Assembly (NCBI RefSeq): GCF_902686445.1
Contig: NC_062213.1
Coordinates: forward strand, 55,377,268 to 55,441,267
Reading direction: 5' to 3'
Length of the DNA: 64,000 nt
From: Sciurus carolinensis
Lineage: Eukaryota; Chordata; Mammalia; Rodentia; Sciuridae
The first letter of the stretch is position 1. Every line of letters starts with the position of its first letter. Position numbers and translations under genes: made by a program. Shown one piece after another: positions 10,224-21,790 of this stretch. The notes below the pieces were generated by a model that saw only the letters and a list, made by a program, of their open reading frames with translations, ran no database searches and was not told where the DNA came from.

Positions 10224-10630
10224 ATTTTTTACATCACTATTTTCTTAACTGACTCCCTGGTTGCCATTCTGGAGGTCTTGCCATCCCCCGGCAATTCACA
10301 GAAAGAAGGATGGAAAGTTGCTTTTTTATTTAATGTGGGAGAAGGTGATTTGGGGATGTGGACAAAGAGAATCTCCTCTCCCCAACAGCAAATTTATGCT
10401 CAAATCAGCTATAGGAAAAGAATACTGTATAAAATGTACTTACAAGTTAAACAGTATAGAATGAATTATTTCTTTTAAAAATAATTGATTTCTTTGTAAA
10501 CACTACAAAGGATGAAAAAACCTTTAACATGCTAAATATTATGTACGTCTTTTGCTTGGTAAATGACTTTAAATTCTTCGTTCACTTTAAATCATATCTA
10601 AATATTTTATATACTTCATGATTTATGTGA
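10224..10630. other. Intronic DNA with no recognised feature
   Basis: AT-rich unique sequence; two overlapping open frames here lack coding character. Confidence 0.45.
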
Positions 10631-10634
10631 TGAT

Positions 10635-10862
10635 AATTCACATTTATCGAGAGGTTACCATGTATGTACCAGACCTGTCCTAATTAATTTGATTTCATTA
10701 TTTAATGCTCACTACAGCCTCATGAAGCAAATATATTTTCATCCCCATTTTACAGAGGTATCTTTACAGAGAAAGTCAAGATACAGAGAAAGTAACCTGC
10801 TCAAGATTACACAGGCAATGGGTAACCCAACCAAATCTTACTCAGGAACCTATGATCTTAAA
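10635..10862 (-). repeat. MIR SINE (old), antisense
   Basis: CCCCATTTTACAGAGG, CTGCTCAAGATTACACAGG and the preceding CACTACAGCCTCATGAAG follow the reversed MIR order. Confidence 0.85.
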
Positions 10863-11187
10863 TAAGTGAGCTCCAAGAACTTGGCCTCCCTTACATTTAT
10901 AATTTGAGGTAAAAATAAAATATGTAAACTTCATGTATTTAGCATCTGATGATTTTCTTCTTTAAGAAGCTGTTTTGACTAACCAGCTGTTAAACTGACC
11001 AAGCAGATGTGTTAAGAAGTCTTTCCTTGAACTGTAGATACTAAATCATAATAATACAGCTTTAGAAACTATAAGTAGGAATGAGGTGTAGGTTATCTTT
11101 TAGTCTACAAAAACTGCTAGTTTGGTTAGAAAATTGTAATAAGTCATTTTATACACAGTGAAAATAGACATTAAACAGTTTTAGGCA

Positions 11188-11289
11188 GGGCTGGGAATGT
11201 GGCTCAGTTGGTAGAGTGCCTGCCTCGCAAGCACAAGGCCCTGGGTTCAATCCCCAGCACCGCAAAAAAAAAAAAAAAAAAAAAAAAAG
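11188..11289 (+). repeat. ID SINE with poly-A tail
   Basis: GGCTGGGAATGTGGCTCAGT, GCAAGCACAAGGCCCTGGG and GTTCAATCCCCAGC give an intact ID body followed by about 25 A. GTTTTAGGCA is duplicated at 11178-11187 and 11290-11299. It appears young. Confidence 0.95.
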
Positions 11290-11299
11290 GTTTTAGGCA

Positions 11300-12671
11300 A
11301 ATCCAAATAGGTTTTTAACCAATAAAGCTTTTAACTCAATGTTATACATTTCTCTCATTTCATTATACCTTTGGAAAATAATTCTTAGAATACCACAGAG
11401 TAACCTAACAATATAAATATCTACACATTTTAATCAAACTCCTGTGTGTGTTCTAGAGCAGAACATCTGGGACCATTTATATTCTCTTCCACCCAACCTT
11501 CCACTTCTTCCACAATTCCCTGCTTCATTTAGCATGTCTAAAATACACAAACCAAAAGCATCTGCATATTTTCTTTCTTTGTTTTTGTAAAGAAATCTCA
11601 AGTTCTCTCCTTTATGTCCTTAAAGTTACCTCATCATTCCAAAGTAAATTTAGTTTTATCAAAATTTAACAATAATCACCCTTCTCAGTTCAAGCGGTTA
11701 CTTCAGGCCAGATCTGTGTCAGATTCTGGAGGCAGCAACAGTGAGCACAGAGGAAAGGTGTCCTCCCTACATACTTCACAGTCAAGAAGAGTGTGTAAGC
11801 AGCACACCGTGGTGACATAAGAAGCAGGGAGGCCACACGAAGCATATGGGGCTCTGGGAGTTAGGCCTCACTGAGGAACCATAGACGGATTGGCTTTGGT
11901 GGTGTAAGTCCCTGTGACCTCTGCCTGGCTGGCTGAGTGGCTTCACTAACTTCCTCATTAACTGGTGTGTGACCAAGATTGGTGAGATTAACCAATTGCT
12001 GGTTAACCTTCTGAATGGTTGTGACTGACTACAGAACTTTGGTCCCAGCTTTTGAGTTTTTCCTTTTAGATGAGAAAGTAGGGACCAGGGAAATCGATAT
12101 CTTCTTGGTATTTCCTATCTTAACTTTTAGGGGAATGAGGAGCTTTCCGTTGGTTTTCTATCCTATCTGCCCCCATTGCTTTGACAGTTCTTGCTACTCT
12201 GCCCCAATGCAGCTGCTTAGAAGGAAATGATCATAGGCATCAGGGGAATGATCCCTTTCCTTACCTGGGTACTTAGCCTCCTGCATGCGAGTTATTTAAA
12301 TAGACCATTCTGGACTAATAACAGGAAATGGTTATAGGAAAGACACAACAGGAACTACTACATGAGTCTTGAAAAGTCACCTTATGTTAGCATTGTTTAT
12401 TTACAAACGTTTATGAAAAGAAAGTTCAGAAGTTCTTTTACAACCTGCATGATCTTGGCTGTCAAACTTTGAGAACAGGTAAGAAAATAAAGTTGTGGTT
12501 GGGGCTACATGCCATATGTTTGCCTTCCAATGGAGGTGGAGCATGGAAACATTAATCTCTGTACAAAAAGGCTTGTCACCCTCAGACTCATCCTGGGCTG
12601 AGGCTGCTATCCCCAGAGGCACAGAGCAGGAATCACCAATGGGAGACAGTGGTGTCCTAGGAAATGTATAG
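11300..12671. other. Intronic DNA with no recognised feature
   Basis: Mixed AT-rich and moderate-GC sequence. Part of 11700-11900 resembles old repeat wording, but I cannot assign a family. Confidence 0.4.
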
Positions 12672-12845
12672 GTTCGACCTGGAATTTAAATCCTGGCTTT
12701 GCCATTTAATAGCTATGTGACAGCTGTGGTCAAATTAAAATCTTTAAAGCTCTCTACTTTTCTCATGGTGTTACTGTAAGGATGAAATGGGACAACATGT
12801 ATAGATGAGACCAATGACTGCATTCCATCAGTGCTTAGTTCTTTC
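12672..12845 (+). repeat. MIR SINE (old, diverged)
   Basis: TTTAAATCCTGGCTTTGCC, then ATAGCTATGTGACAG and a CATGGTGTTACTGTAAGGATG block follow the sense MIR order. Confidence 0.65.
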
Positions 12846-13655
12846 CACTTCAACTAAGTTAAATGATTTCCTTAGGTCACACAATCAGTTATATGGAAGA
12901 CAATCTGGGGCTGGAAGGCAAATTCAGTTCTCAGACTGGAGTGTGTTCATTCCTCTTGTGTTTAGTAACCTGCTTCTGCCAGCTTCAACAGTGATCTGCT
13001 TCCTCCCTGCCTTTGGCTCCTAACATATTTCCTAAAAACAGTGACAAATATCCATGGTAAACATCCATGAGTTAGCTAAAATCCTTGGTGAGAGAGAAGA
13101 AAATGCCCCTCTAAAAAGATCTATGGGAGCAAGAAGCCCTTCTGAGTAAATTGTAGAAGACTTCAAATCTGCTATTTAGGAGTGTTAGCTCTTTTGTCCT
13201 AGTTCCTCAAAGCTTTGTGATAATTGACCTGTGTCACATTTGAAAAAGAGTAACCCTGCCATTATTGGCCTAGTAACTAATAGTTATTTGTGTACTAATC
13301 AGTAGTTATTGTTGCTTTGATCTTGCCCAGAAGCATTTCAGGAAGCTTGTCAAATTGTTTTGGTGCCACCACATGGAGCACAGGAGGCAGTCTTTGATGA
13401 TAATCAAGATGTCACTAACTAATGACTTCCTCTGTTGATTTAAATCTCAGTGAATTGTTTTGTTATCTACTTGAAACCAGCAAAAATGACTAGTGTGCCT
13501 ACTCTATGCAAGAAATGGACCAAGTCATGAAGGAACACAAAGACGAAGACAGTGTGACTTCTACTACCAGAAGTTTCCAGTTGAGGAAGAGAATCAGACA
13601 TATCCATGGAAAATGAAAGTACAAAACTATACAAAAATTGTCAGTGAGCCGTTTG
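12846..13655. other. Intronic DNA with no recognised feature
   Basis: No gene or named repeat was recognised. Confidence 0.4.
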
Positions 13656-14160
13656 CACAATGATGCTGAGGCCCAACCACCACAAACCCATTGGATTAGA
13701 AAAATGATTATATATTCTCATTCATATGCAGGTTAGCTGGGGGTCAGTTGATTCAGATTGAACTTCTCAGTGCCAAACTTCACACTGCAGGTTGGGTACA
13801 GGTTTGTTCCACATAATTGTCATCTGCCTTGGATCAGCAAGCTAGCCAGGGTGTATTCTTCTCATAATGATGGCAGAAGTTCAAGAGGGGCCAACAGAAA
13901 CTTGCTGTGCCCTTTGAAGTCTACAGGGGTGCAGAATGGGCACACCATTGTGTCTGCCTGGTTTCACTGGCTGGAGCAAGTTCCACTACCAAGCCCAACA
14001 TCAGTGTGGTGGGGAAGAATGCTCCACCTCCAGGGGAAGAAACTAAATGCCAGCTAATAAAGGGCAAGGACACAGGAAAGAGGGAGGCACCAAGAACAAC
14101 AGTGTAAACTACCACAGTAAGATAATCAAAGTTCAAAGTGTTGGGAGGCATAATATAGAA
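13656..14160. repeat. Old interspersed repeat, family not named
   Basis: GGTTAGCTGGGGGTCAGTTG, GATGGCAGAAGTTCAAGAGG and a CACTGGCTGGAGCAAG stretch resemble a widespread mammalian repeat. Similar but shorter wording occurs near 55.9-56.0 kb. I cannot give a family, and the open frames inside are not genes. Confidence 0.4.
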
Positions 14161-14796
14161 TTAATTTGTTCTGATGGGAGAAAACCAATTGTTAGTTTCT
14201 GGAGAATGTGATATTCGAGATAACCTTAAAGAATTTCAGTAAGTCAATCTTATTAGGCATTCCAGATAGATTAACACCATAAAGAAAATCCTAGACAATA
14301 CTCTCAAAGGTGATGAAAAAAATCTTAGGGTGTGATTGAATCAGGACCATTGCAAGGTGGAAACAAATACCAGAAAAGCTCATGTTAGCAGTTTGTAAAC
14401 ATTTTGATTTTGCTGGAGAATTTGTTGACTGCTCCGAGGCTTTACACATGCACACTTGAACACTTATGTGCAAGTTAAATCCTATAAATATTTAAGACTG
14501 AAGATTCTAGGGTAGAATCTGCTCATGAATGACCTGGCATGCCATACCAAGGGGCTCAACTGTCATTCAGCAGGTAATAGGTAATCATCAAAGATTTCTC
14601 ATTTAGACATAGAGAAGCATGAGAAGAACTAAGTTTCAACAAGGTCACATAGTAGGCAGTTTAAAGAATTAATTAAAGATGGTGATGTAAAGGAAGAAGA
14701 AAACAGAAACTAGAGTTAGGCAGACCAGCTACCCATCTAGTTATAATCCCAACAAGAGGACCATGCCTAGGAAAGGATTATTATGAACAGGGAACA

Positions 14797-14985
14797 AAGC
14801 CAGGCATAGTGGTCCACACTGTAGCTACTTGAGAGACTGAGGCAGGAGGATTGCAAGTTTGTATGCAGCCTGGGAAATTCAGCAAAACCATGTTTCAAAA
14901 TAAAAAATTAAAGAGCTGGGGATATAGCTCAGTTGTAGAGCATCCCTGGGTTTAATCCTTAGTATTACAAAAAAACCAACAAAAA
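14797..14985 (+). repeat. B1-dID dimeric SINE
   Basis: The B1 half (GCCAGGCATAGTGGTCCAC, GAGGCAGGAGGATTGCAAG) is followed by an A-rich linker and an ID half (GAGCTGGGGATATAGCTCAG, CCCTGGGTTTAATCC). This dimer type is known from squirrels and a few other rodent families. Confidence 0.92.
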
Positions 14986-15099
14986 AGCAGGGAACAGCTG
15001 GAAAACAATTAGAAGAAACAGAATCCAAGGACCCTAGAGTTCAGGCTAGCAAAGAGGAAGAGATGAGGGTGCTGAGGGCTTGTGTAAATTATCTGTCAA

Positions 15100-15200
15100 A
15101 TCTCACAAGACCCTAGGAAGTAGGTACTATTATTTTCATTTACAGTTGAGAAAGTCAAATTATAGAGTAAGTAACAAAACAAAACTTTAACCCAGTTTTG
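15100..15200 (-). repeat. MIR fragment, antisense
   Basis: GTAGGTACTATTATTTTCATT and the following AGTTGAGAAAGTCAAATTATAG resemble the reversed MIR core. It is short and diverged. Confidence 0.5.
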
Positions 15201-15289
15201 TAGCTGCAGAATCCCCATTGTTCCTCTTCATCCTCCTACTGAAGGGTAAGTTTCAGGAGTGCAACTCTGGTTTTCCATTGAATCCTCAA

Positions 15290-15363
15290 GGCCATTGAAT
15301 CTGAGATCCTCCTGCCTCAATCTCCCAAGTAGCTACAGCATGGACCACTATACTTGACCTTAT
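15290..15363 (-). repeat. B1-type SINE fragment, antisense
   Basis: GATCCTCCTGCCTCAATCTC and CCAAGTAGCTACAGCATGG are the reverse complement of the B1 head. Confidence 0.85.
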
Positions 15364-16080
15364 TCCCTGTTCTTCATAACATTTTCCTGGGCACTGTCCT
15401 CTTGTTGGGGTTTTAACTGGTTGACTAGCTGGTCTGGCACAAACTTGCACATAGTAGGAACCAATGAATACGTTAAAAGAGACAAAATTTAGTGAATGAG
15501 CAGGACCAACCATGTGTGTGATTGTTGTGACAGAGCAACAGGAGAGCTGAGTGCCTTCTCATCATAAGTCATAGCTCTACTGTTAATGCAACAACTGTGG
15601 AGTGATGGGTAGACTATACTTGGACATTAAACATTTTTCAGAGATTTCTACATAAACCTTTTGCTGCTAAGGAGGCTCTCCATTAGCAAAAGTGTCAGAA
15701 AGACTTAAATACTGGAGTTATTTAAAGAGTACAGAGTGCCTTTGCAATTCAAAAGTGGAAATGTGATAAAGTTTAAGCAGTATTTTAATTGGCCTTTCCT
15801 GGTTTTCCCCGAGGCAGATGAACCAAACTAGCAGAGGAAGCTGACAGTGAATAGCAGCAAGTAACAAATCTTGCTGATCGGCACTTAGGTATTGTTCCTG
15901 ACAGCGCCTGTCTTCCATGTAGAATTTAATATAAAGCTCTTTCTGTAGATTAGGACTGATGAATATTGTAATCCCAGTTTGAATCGACTCTAGAGTTCTT
16001 GTTTTCAGACTTTAGGAACAGGTATGAAATCCTAAGGATACATTAACAAAGAGCAATGGCAAAAATATAACTCTCAGATA
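15364..16080. other. Intronic DNA with no recognised feature
   Basis: Unique-looking sequence with no gene evidence. Confidence 0.4.
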
Positions 16081-16478
16081 TGAGGTGTCCCCAAAAGCTC
16101 ATGTGTGAGACAGTGCAAAAAAGTTTAGAGGTGAAATAATTGGGTTATGAGAGCCTTAACATAATCAGTGCATTAATCCACTGATAGGGATTGACTGGGT
16201 GGAAACTGTAGGCAGGTAGAGTGTGGCTGGAGGAGGTAGGTCACTGGGGGTGTGGGGTTATATTTCGTCCCTGGTGAGAGCTCTCTCTCCTTCCCGGTGG
16301 CCATGCCCTGTTCTGCTTTCCTCCTTCATACCTTTCTGCCTCATCTCTGCCCTAGAGCAGTGGAGCTGGCCATCTATGGACTGAGAACTTTGAAACCATG
16401 AACACCAAATTTCTCCTCCCCTAAGATTGTTCTTATCAGACCTTTTAGTTATAGCAGAGAAAAAGCTGACTAAAACAA
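16081..16478 (+). mobile_element. Solitary LTR of MaLR type
   Basis: It begins TGAGGTGTCCCCAAAAGC and ends GCTGACTAAAACA, with internal wording (AACATAATCAGTGCATTAAT, GTCACTGGGGGTGTGG, GTGAGAGCTCTCTCTCC) that matches a sciurid MaLR LTR as I remember it. Length of about 400 bases fits a single LTR. No internal region or second LTR is present. The flanks (AGATA and ACTAT) do not show a clear 5-base duplication, so the exact ends are uncertain. Confidence 0.75.
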
Positions 16479-17041
16479 CTATTTTACTTGAAACCATAAG
16501 TTATGAGCAAAAACTATTCATAACAATTCAATGACTCAAAGCATATTAGAAGTTCTCTAGATATACAATTAGACATCTTTCCAAAAACTCTTCCTGTGGC
16601 TCAGGACCTGACATCATAAGTTTCCTATATACTTTCAGTTATCAGTTTTTTAAAATGGTAACATCTTTTTGAATGCTTGACTCTAGATGCTAGCAGGTAG
16701 GAGAGGATGTCTTTGGATGCTCCAAGGGTAAAGGCACTTGAATAACCTAAGATTACTTTTTATGAGTGGTTGATTTCATTTTAAGTGATCCGATGTCCTT
16801 GACCCTATCAAGGGAAAGAGATGCTTTAGAAAACAGGCTGGGACTGCCAGTCTACCAGAGCCTGGCAACCCTGCCACAGAGATGCAACCCAATCCAAATG
16901 AACAACACCAGCTCATTCTTTCTGCAGATTATCAGTAGTATGAGTGCTCTCTTCCCCAATAAGCAATTCTCAGGTGCTCTGTGAGCTCCTACTGGGAACT
17001 CACAAACTATATTCTTAGGATCCTCAAGAACAGAAGTCCAG
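16479..17041. other. Intronic DNA with no recognised feature
   Basis: Unique-looking sequence with no gene evidence. Confidence 0.4.
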
Positions 17042-17245
17042 AGCTGGGTGCAATGGCACACACCTATAATCCCTGTGGTTTGGGAGGCTGAGGAAGGAGG
17101 ATTATTAAGTTTGACTCCAACCTGGGCAACTTAGTGAGACCCTGCCTCAAAATAAAAAGCAAAACAAAACAAAAAGGACTGAGGATATAGCTCAATGGTA
17201 GAGCACTCCTGGATTCCCCCTTACACACAAAAGAAAAAAAAGAAA
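17042..17245 (+). repeat. B1-dID dimeric SINE
   Basis: GAGCTGGGTGCAATGGCACA and CCTGGGCAACTTAGTGAGACC form the B1 half; GGACTGAGGATATAGCTCAA and GAGCACTCCTGGATT form a worn ID half. A second B1-dID follows at once. Confidence 0.9.
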
Positions 17246-17247
17246 TA

Positions 17248-17462
17248 CAGCTAGGTGTGGAGACACAAGCCTGTAATTCCAGTTACTCACCACTCAAAAG
17301 ATGGAGGCAGGAAGGAGGGTGGCAGTTCGAATCCAGCCTCAGCAACTTAAAAAGACCTATCTCAAAATAAAAAATAAAAAGAGCTGACTGTAGGTCAGTG
17401 ATAGAGCACCCCTGGGCTCAATCCCCTGTACGGGGGAGTGGGGAAGGAGAGAAAAGAAAAAG
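17248..17462 (+). repeat. B1-dID dimeric SINE, head-to-tail with the previous one
   Basis: GCTAGGTGTGGAGACACAAG, then GAATCCAGCCTCAGCAACTT, then an ID half GAGCTGACTGTAGGTCAGTG and GCTCAATCCCCTG. It apparently inserted in the A-rich tail of the first copy. Confidence 0.88.
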
Positions 17463-17799
17463 GAAGTACACTGGACAGAAGGGAATGGATCCTGATTCTT
17501 AGAGACAATCCAAATGTTTTTTGACCCAAAACCATGAAGGCCTTTCAAATTGAACTCCCACAATTACAAGACATTATACAACTTGGTTTAATGCTCTTCT
17601 CTAGAGTTTTTAATGAAGGATGAATGAAAGAAATTAGAGGATATCAAGAAAGCCCTTTGGAAAGGGGTCAGTAGAACAGAAGTCCCCAGACTCTTGTTTT
17701 GAGAGGTTCTTCATCTGTTTACCTCCAAATCAGACTCAGTAGTTCTTAACTGAGCTACTTTTCAGAGGCTCCTGGGAAGTTCATTCATTCATTTGTTGT

Positions 17800-17845
17800 T
17801 TTGGTTTTTCGTGGTACTAGGGATTGAACCTAAGGATGCTCTTGG
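17800..17845 (-). repeat. ID half fragment, antisense
   Basis: GTGGTACTAGGGATTGAACC is the reverse of the ID 3' end, then similarity is lost. Confidence 0.6.
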
Positions 17846-17926
17846 AAAGTTTTCATAATATCAATACTCCATGCCCTACCCAGAGACTGTGATGTAATTA
17901 GTCTGGGGTGGAACTGGCCATCTATG

Positions 17927-18041
17927 TGGGTTTTTTTGTTTGTTTATTTGTTTTTGTTTTTTTGCGGTGCTAGGGATTTGGACCCAGGGCCTTGTGCTTG
18001 CAAGGCAAGCACTCTACCAGCTGAGCTATATCCCCAGCCCT
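17927..18041 (-). repeat. ID SINE, antisense
   Basis: A T-rich tail is followed by GGTGCTAGGGATTTGGACCC, then GCAAGCACTCTACCAGCTGA and GCTATATCCCCAGCCC. Near-duplicates GGCCATCTATG (17916-17926) and GGGCATCTATG (18042-18052) flank it. Confidence 0.93.
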
Positions 18042-18369
18042 GGGCATCTATGTTTACTAAAGTTTTTCAAGGAAGTGCAGGAGGGTTTGAAGAATATAGA
18101 ATTAGGCCAATCTTATAAGCAAAACCCTGCACAATAGAGTTGGGGGACTTCTGGTCTCATTCTTGCCCCTGGGCCGCATCCTCCCAAATATAGCACCACA
18201 TCCCCAAAACAGAAATAGGAGGACACAATGCAGGGGGCTGAGGAGTATGCTACTCTAGTTCATATAGCAAAACCACTACCATAAATTAATTGTTTCCAGG
18301 GGATATTCTCCCAACACTGGGCTCACAGGGACCTGTTCAGGAACTACAGAGCCTCCCTGTTAGATCTCA

Positions 18370-18700
18370 TGTCCCTCTAATAACAAAATGAATAAAATGC
18401 TCAATTTGGGGAGCTGTGAAACATCCATTTTAGATAGCCCCATTGAAAACAAAGGAGAGGGCAAATTAATCCAAATATTATGTGGGCTTAATAAGTTGAT
18501 AGTGATCCTAGAAGTGCATCCTTTATGTCTGCCCATGAGGACAGGAGAGCAAATTATTCTTTTGCAACAATATCTCATTCCCTGTTGCATCTGAGAGACA
18601 TCAGTACCTGAATACAGAGTATGTTTATTTGGCTTGCATTTTAATGAGTAATTTAATTTGATGAGTCAGAGGTTTGGTTCTTGCAGCCAAGAAATATGAT
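18370..18700. promoter_or_regulatory. Candidate conserved intronic element (enhancer-like)
   Basis: Unique, AT-rich, non-simple sequence dense in homeodomain-type words: AAATTAATCC, GGCTTAATAAG, TTTTAATGAGTAATTTAATT, then an AP-1-like GATGAGTCAG. It shows no coding frame or repeat match. Enhancer function is inferred only from its character. Confidence 0.3.
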
Positions 18701-20470
18701 TGCTGTGCATCCATAATTCTTTTTCATCTTAGAAATCACTATTGTTTCCATGGAATCAGTTGAATTGATGAATATAAAATCTGACTTCTGTTTGTGTTCA
18801 TGGAGGCAAAATGGCAGAAAAGAAATATCAGTTGGTAATAGAGAGATTTTGTGTTCAGCTCAATATTTATACTGGAATATCATAGTCCTTTCCCAACCTA
18901 TTTCCTGTCACCACCTCCCAATGAGACCTAAAGGGGAACCTGTATGTAATCCATAATTGTGGTTATTAGATGGTGTATCAATCAAATGGAAACTAAAGGT
19001 CTCTAGGAGAAATTAAATTTTAGAGATATCTTTTCTTGAAGGAAACTGTTAATGTAAATATGTAAATCCAGGGAAGCAAAAGAGACAAAGGAGCCTGGCC
19101 AGAGGACATCACTAGAGCATCCAGTGATCTAGCAGAATGATTCAGATTTGCCTAGAGGTACCAGGAGCTTCCTGGTAGTTGCTAATACCACCCTAGAGCC
19201 TTGAGAGTAGTCAATGGCTCATTGATTGGGCAGGAATTAAAAACAAAATTGAACAAAACAAAAGAAGCCAGAAAGCTTGATACTCAGATGAATTTTTGAA
19301 AAAAAAATCTCCTGGGCAAAAGAACTTACAAAAAAAGTAAAAGTTTTGAATTGTTTAGAATTTGTCATCGATTCATTCATTTGTGCAAAAATATTTCTTG
19401 GATGCTACGTGTCAGACATTGTTTTTGCCTCTAGGGACACAGCTGTTTTTCATCAGTATTGATAGACTTTCATCTCAGAGGTGATACAGATTCAGGAAAA
19501 GGATTTTCCTCTGGCACATTTCATTTCCATTAGTCTCAATAGGACTTCTTCGTAAGTCAAATATCACTCTCCTTTGACTCTTTCTGTAAGATAACAGTTT
19601 TTATAGAAAGGAAGAGCATGCATATAACACTGTGGCTGCTGGTGAAAGAATATAGACAACACCCCAGATGGCTGTTATTTTTGAGGAAAAAGTGGCAGCA
19701 GTGTTAGCAGGCCCTTTCTAATATAATGAGTTGAAGTAGTCATTTTAGGATTGCCCTGTATTCCTCTGAAACCCAAAGCAAGACAGTTGAGTGAGGTTCA
19801 AGGCCCAACCATTCCATGGTACAGCTTCAGCAGTACAGAAGAGTCCTCTATGATGTCAGCATCAGATACAAGGAGGGCTCTTCTCAGAGTACAGCATTTG
19901 CTGAAATGAATTTTTAACTACGACACATAGATATGACCACCTTTCAAGGTGACAGTGGAGACATAATTGCTATTGGGATATTCTAGGTTAACGGGGTTCC
20001 TCTAAACAACTTAGGACTATTTGAAATTCTCTTGTTTATTAGGTTGCTTCTGTATTAACTCTTTTCCATGCCCACTCTATGTGTGCAAGTTAACTTCCTA
20101 GCTCATGTGCTTGATACGAAGTTTATTAAATATCCTTTAACTGATATGAAGAAGTGAAGATGAACAGGATAAACTCAGAAGGGACATCAGACTCCATATC
20201 CCAGAGTTCCCATCTTGGTGAAAGTCACCTTAAAAAGGTGACATTTAAGAGCAGTGAATTTGGATTCTATTATTTGGGCCCAAATTACCATCCATACAAG
20301 GGCAGCATGGAGGAAATTTGGTTTAACAGTAGCTCCCATGAAATAGGGGATCTCAGAGACGGTGAACTCCTAGTGAGTCAGCAGTATGACGGGCACATGC
20401 CCCTGCCACTGCTGGAAGTGATTCCCCCACGACAGTCAGCTGATCTCAGTTAAGGGTGCCAAGACCTTTC
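18701..20470. other. Intronic DNA with no recognised feature
   Basis: Unique-looking sequence with A-rich patches near 19230-19340 and no gene evidence. A 99-residue open frame at 20154 lacks recognisable homology. Confidence 0.4.
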
Positions 20471-20472
20471 CA

Positions 20473-21790
20473 GGATTGTCTTTTTATAAACAAATGGTGC
20501 TGAGACCATTGAATACGCACAAGCAGAAGAATGAAGTTAGACCTCTGCCTCAACGGTATATAAAAATTAACTGAAATCAAATCAGAGACCAAAAGGTGTG
20601 AAGCAAAATCATAAAACTCTTAGAATAAAACATGGCAGTAAATCTCATGATTTGAATTTGGCATTGGTTTCTTAGATATGACACCAAAAGCTCAAGTGAC
20701 AACAGAAAAATAAATAAATTAGGCTTCATCAAAATTTAATGTTTGAGTGCTGGACCAGGTATGTAGCTCCGTAGTAGAGTGTTTGCCTAGCATGTGTGAA
20801 ACCCTTGGTTCAATTCTCAACATTGTCAAAAAATTAAAATGTAAAATTTAAAAAGAAACAGAATTTTAGTGCTTCAAAGACACTATCAAGAAAGTTAAAA
20901 TGGTTTATAGAATGTGGGGGGAAATGTTGCAAATCATGTTATCTTATAAATGTCTAATACCCAAAATATATTAAAAATTTTGCAACTCAGTAGCTTAAAA
21001 AATAACCCAATAGGAAGTAGGCCAAGGACTGAAATATTTTTCCAAAGAAGATATACAAATGGGAAATAAGAACATGTAAAGATGCTATTGTTATCATTAG
21101 TTATCAGGGCTATGCAAATCAAAGCAACTTAATATCCACTATGATGGCTCTAACAAAAAAGATGGACAACAGAAAATGTTGGGGAAGATGTGGAGGCATT
21201 GGGACCCTCACACGTTGCTGGTGACATTGTTAAATGGTACAGTCACTGAGGAAAACAGTTTGGCATTTCCCCAAAAGAATTACCATACGACCCAGAAATT
21301 CCATCCTTAAGTATATGCCTAAGGGAATTGAAAACACATGTCCACCCCAAGACTTGTATATAAGTATGCCTAAGAGTATCATAATATCAAAAAAGTAGAA
21401 ATAACCCAATTGTCTGAACAGTTGAAGAATGGATAAAGAAAATGTGCTATAACCATACCAGGGAATATCATTTGGCAATAAGAGAAATGAGGTACTGATT
21501 TTTGCTACAATGTGGGTAAACGCTAGTAAGCCAGTCACAATCAAGTGTTCAGAACAAACAAATTCACACAGACAGAAAGTAGACTGGGGGTTGCCAGAGG
21601 CTGGGGAAAGGGTAGTGACTGATAATGGGCATTAAGTTTCTTTGTGGATTGATTAAAATATTCCAGAAGAGAAAGTGCTTGCCAGCACTCTGTCAATATG
21701 CTAAATAAAAAAGAAACACTGAATTTTACACTTTAAAAGCATGAATTTTATAGTATACAAATTATATCTCAATAAATCTGTTCTTTAAAA
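20473..21790 (+). mobile_element. Old L1 3' end (ORF2 C-terminal remnant and 3'UTR), split by an ID SINE
   Basis: Sense-strand words typical of the L1 ORF2 end appear in order: ACAAATGGTGCTGAGACCAT, then AAATTAGGCTTCATCAAAAT, CCACTATGATGGCTC, GGCATTTCCCCAAAAGAATT and GACCCAGAAATTCCATCC, then a 3'UTR. Many stops and indels show it is old. The ID SINE at 20748-20836 is nested in it. Confidence 0.82.
20748..20836 (+). repeat. ID SINE nested in old L1
   Basis: GTGCTGGACCAGGTATGTAG, then GCCTAGCATGTGTGAAACCC and GGTTCAATTCTCAACAT form a diverged ID body. Confidence 0.82.

Noticed and set aside
11188..11260. tRNA-like A and B boxes, possible tRNA gene
   Set aside because: This is the tRNA-derived head of an ID SINE, with a poly-A tail and target duplication; the same applies to the other ID copies.
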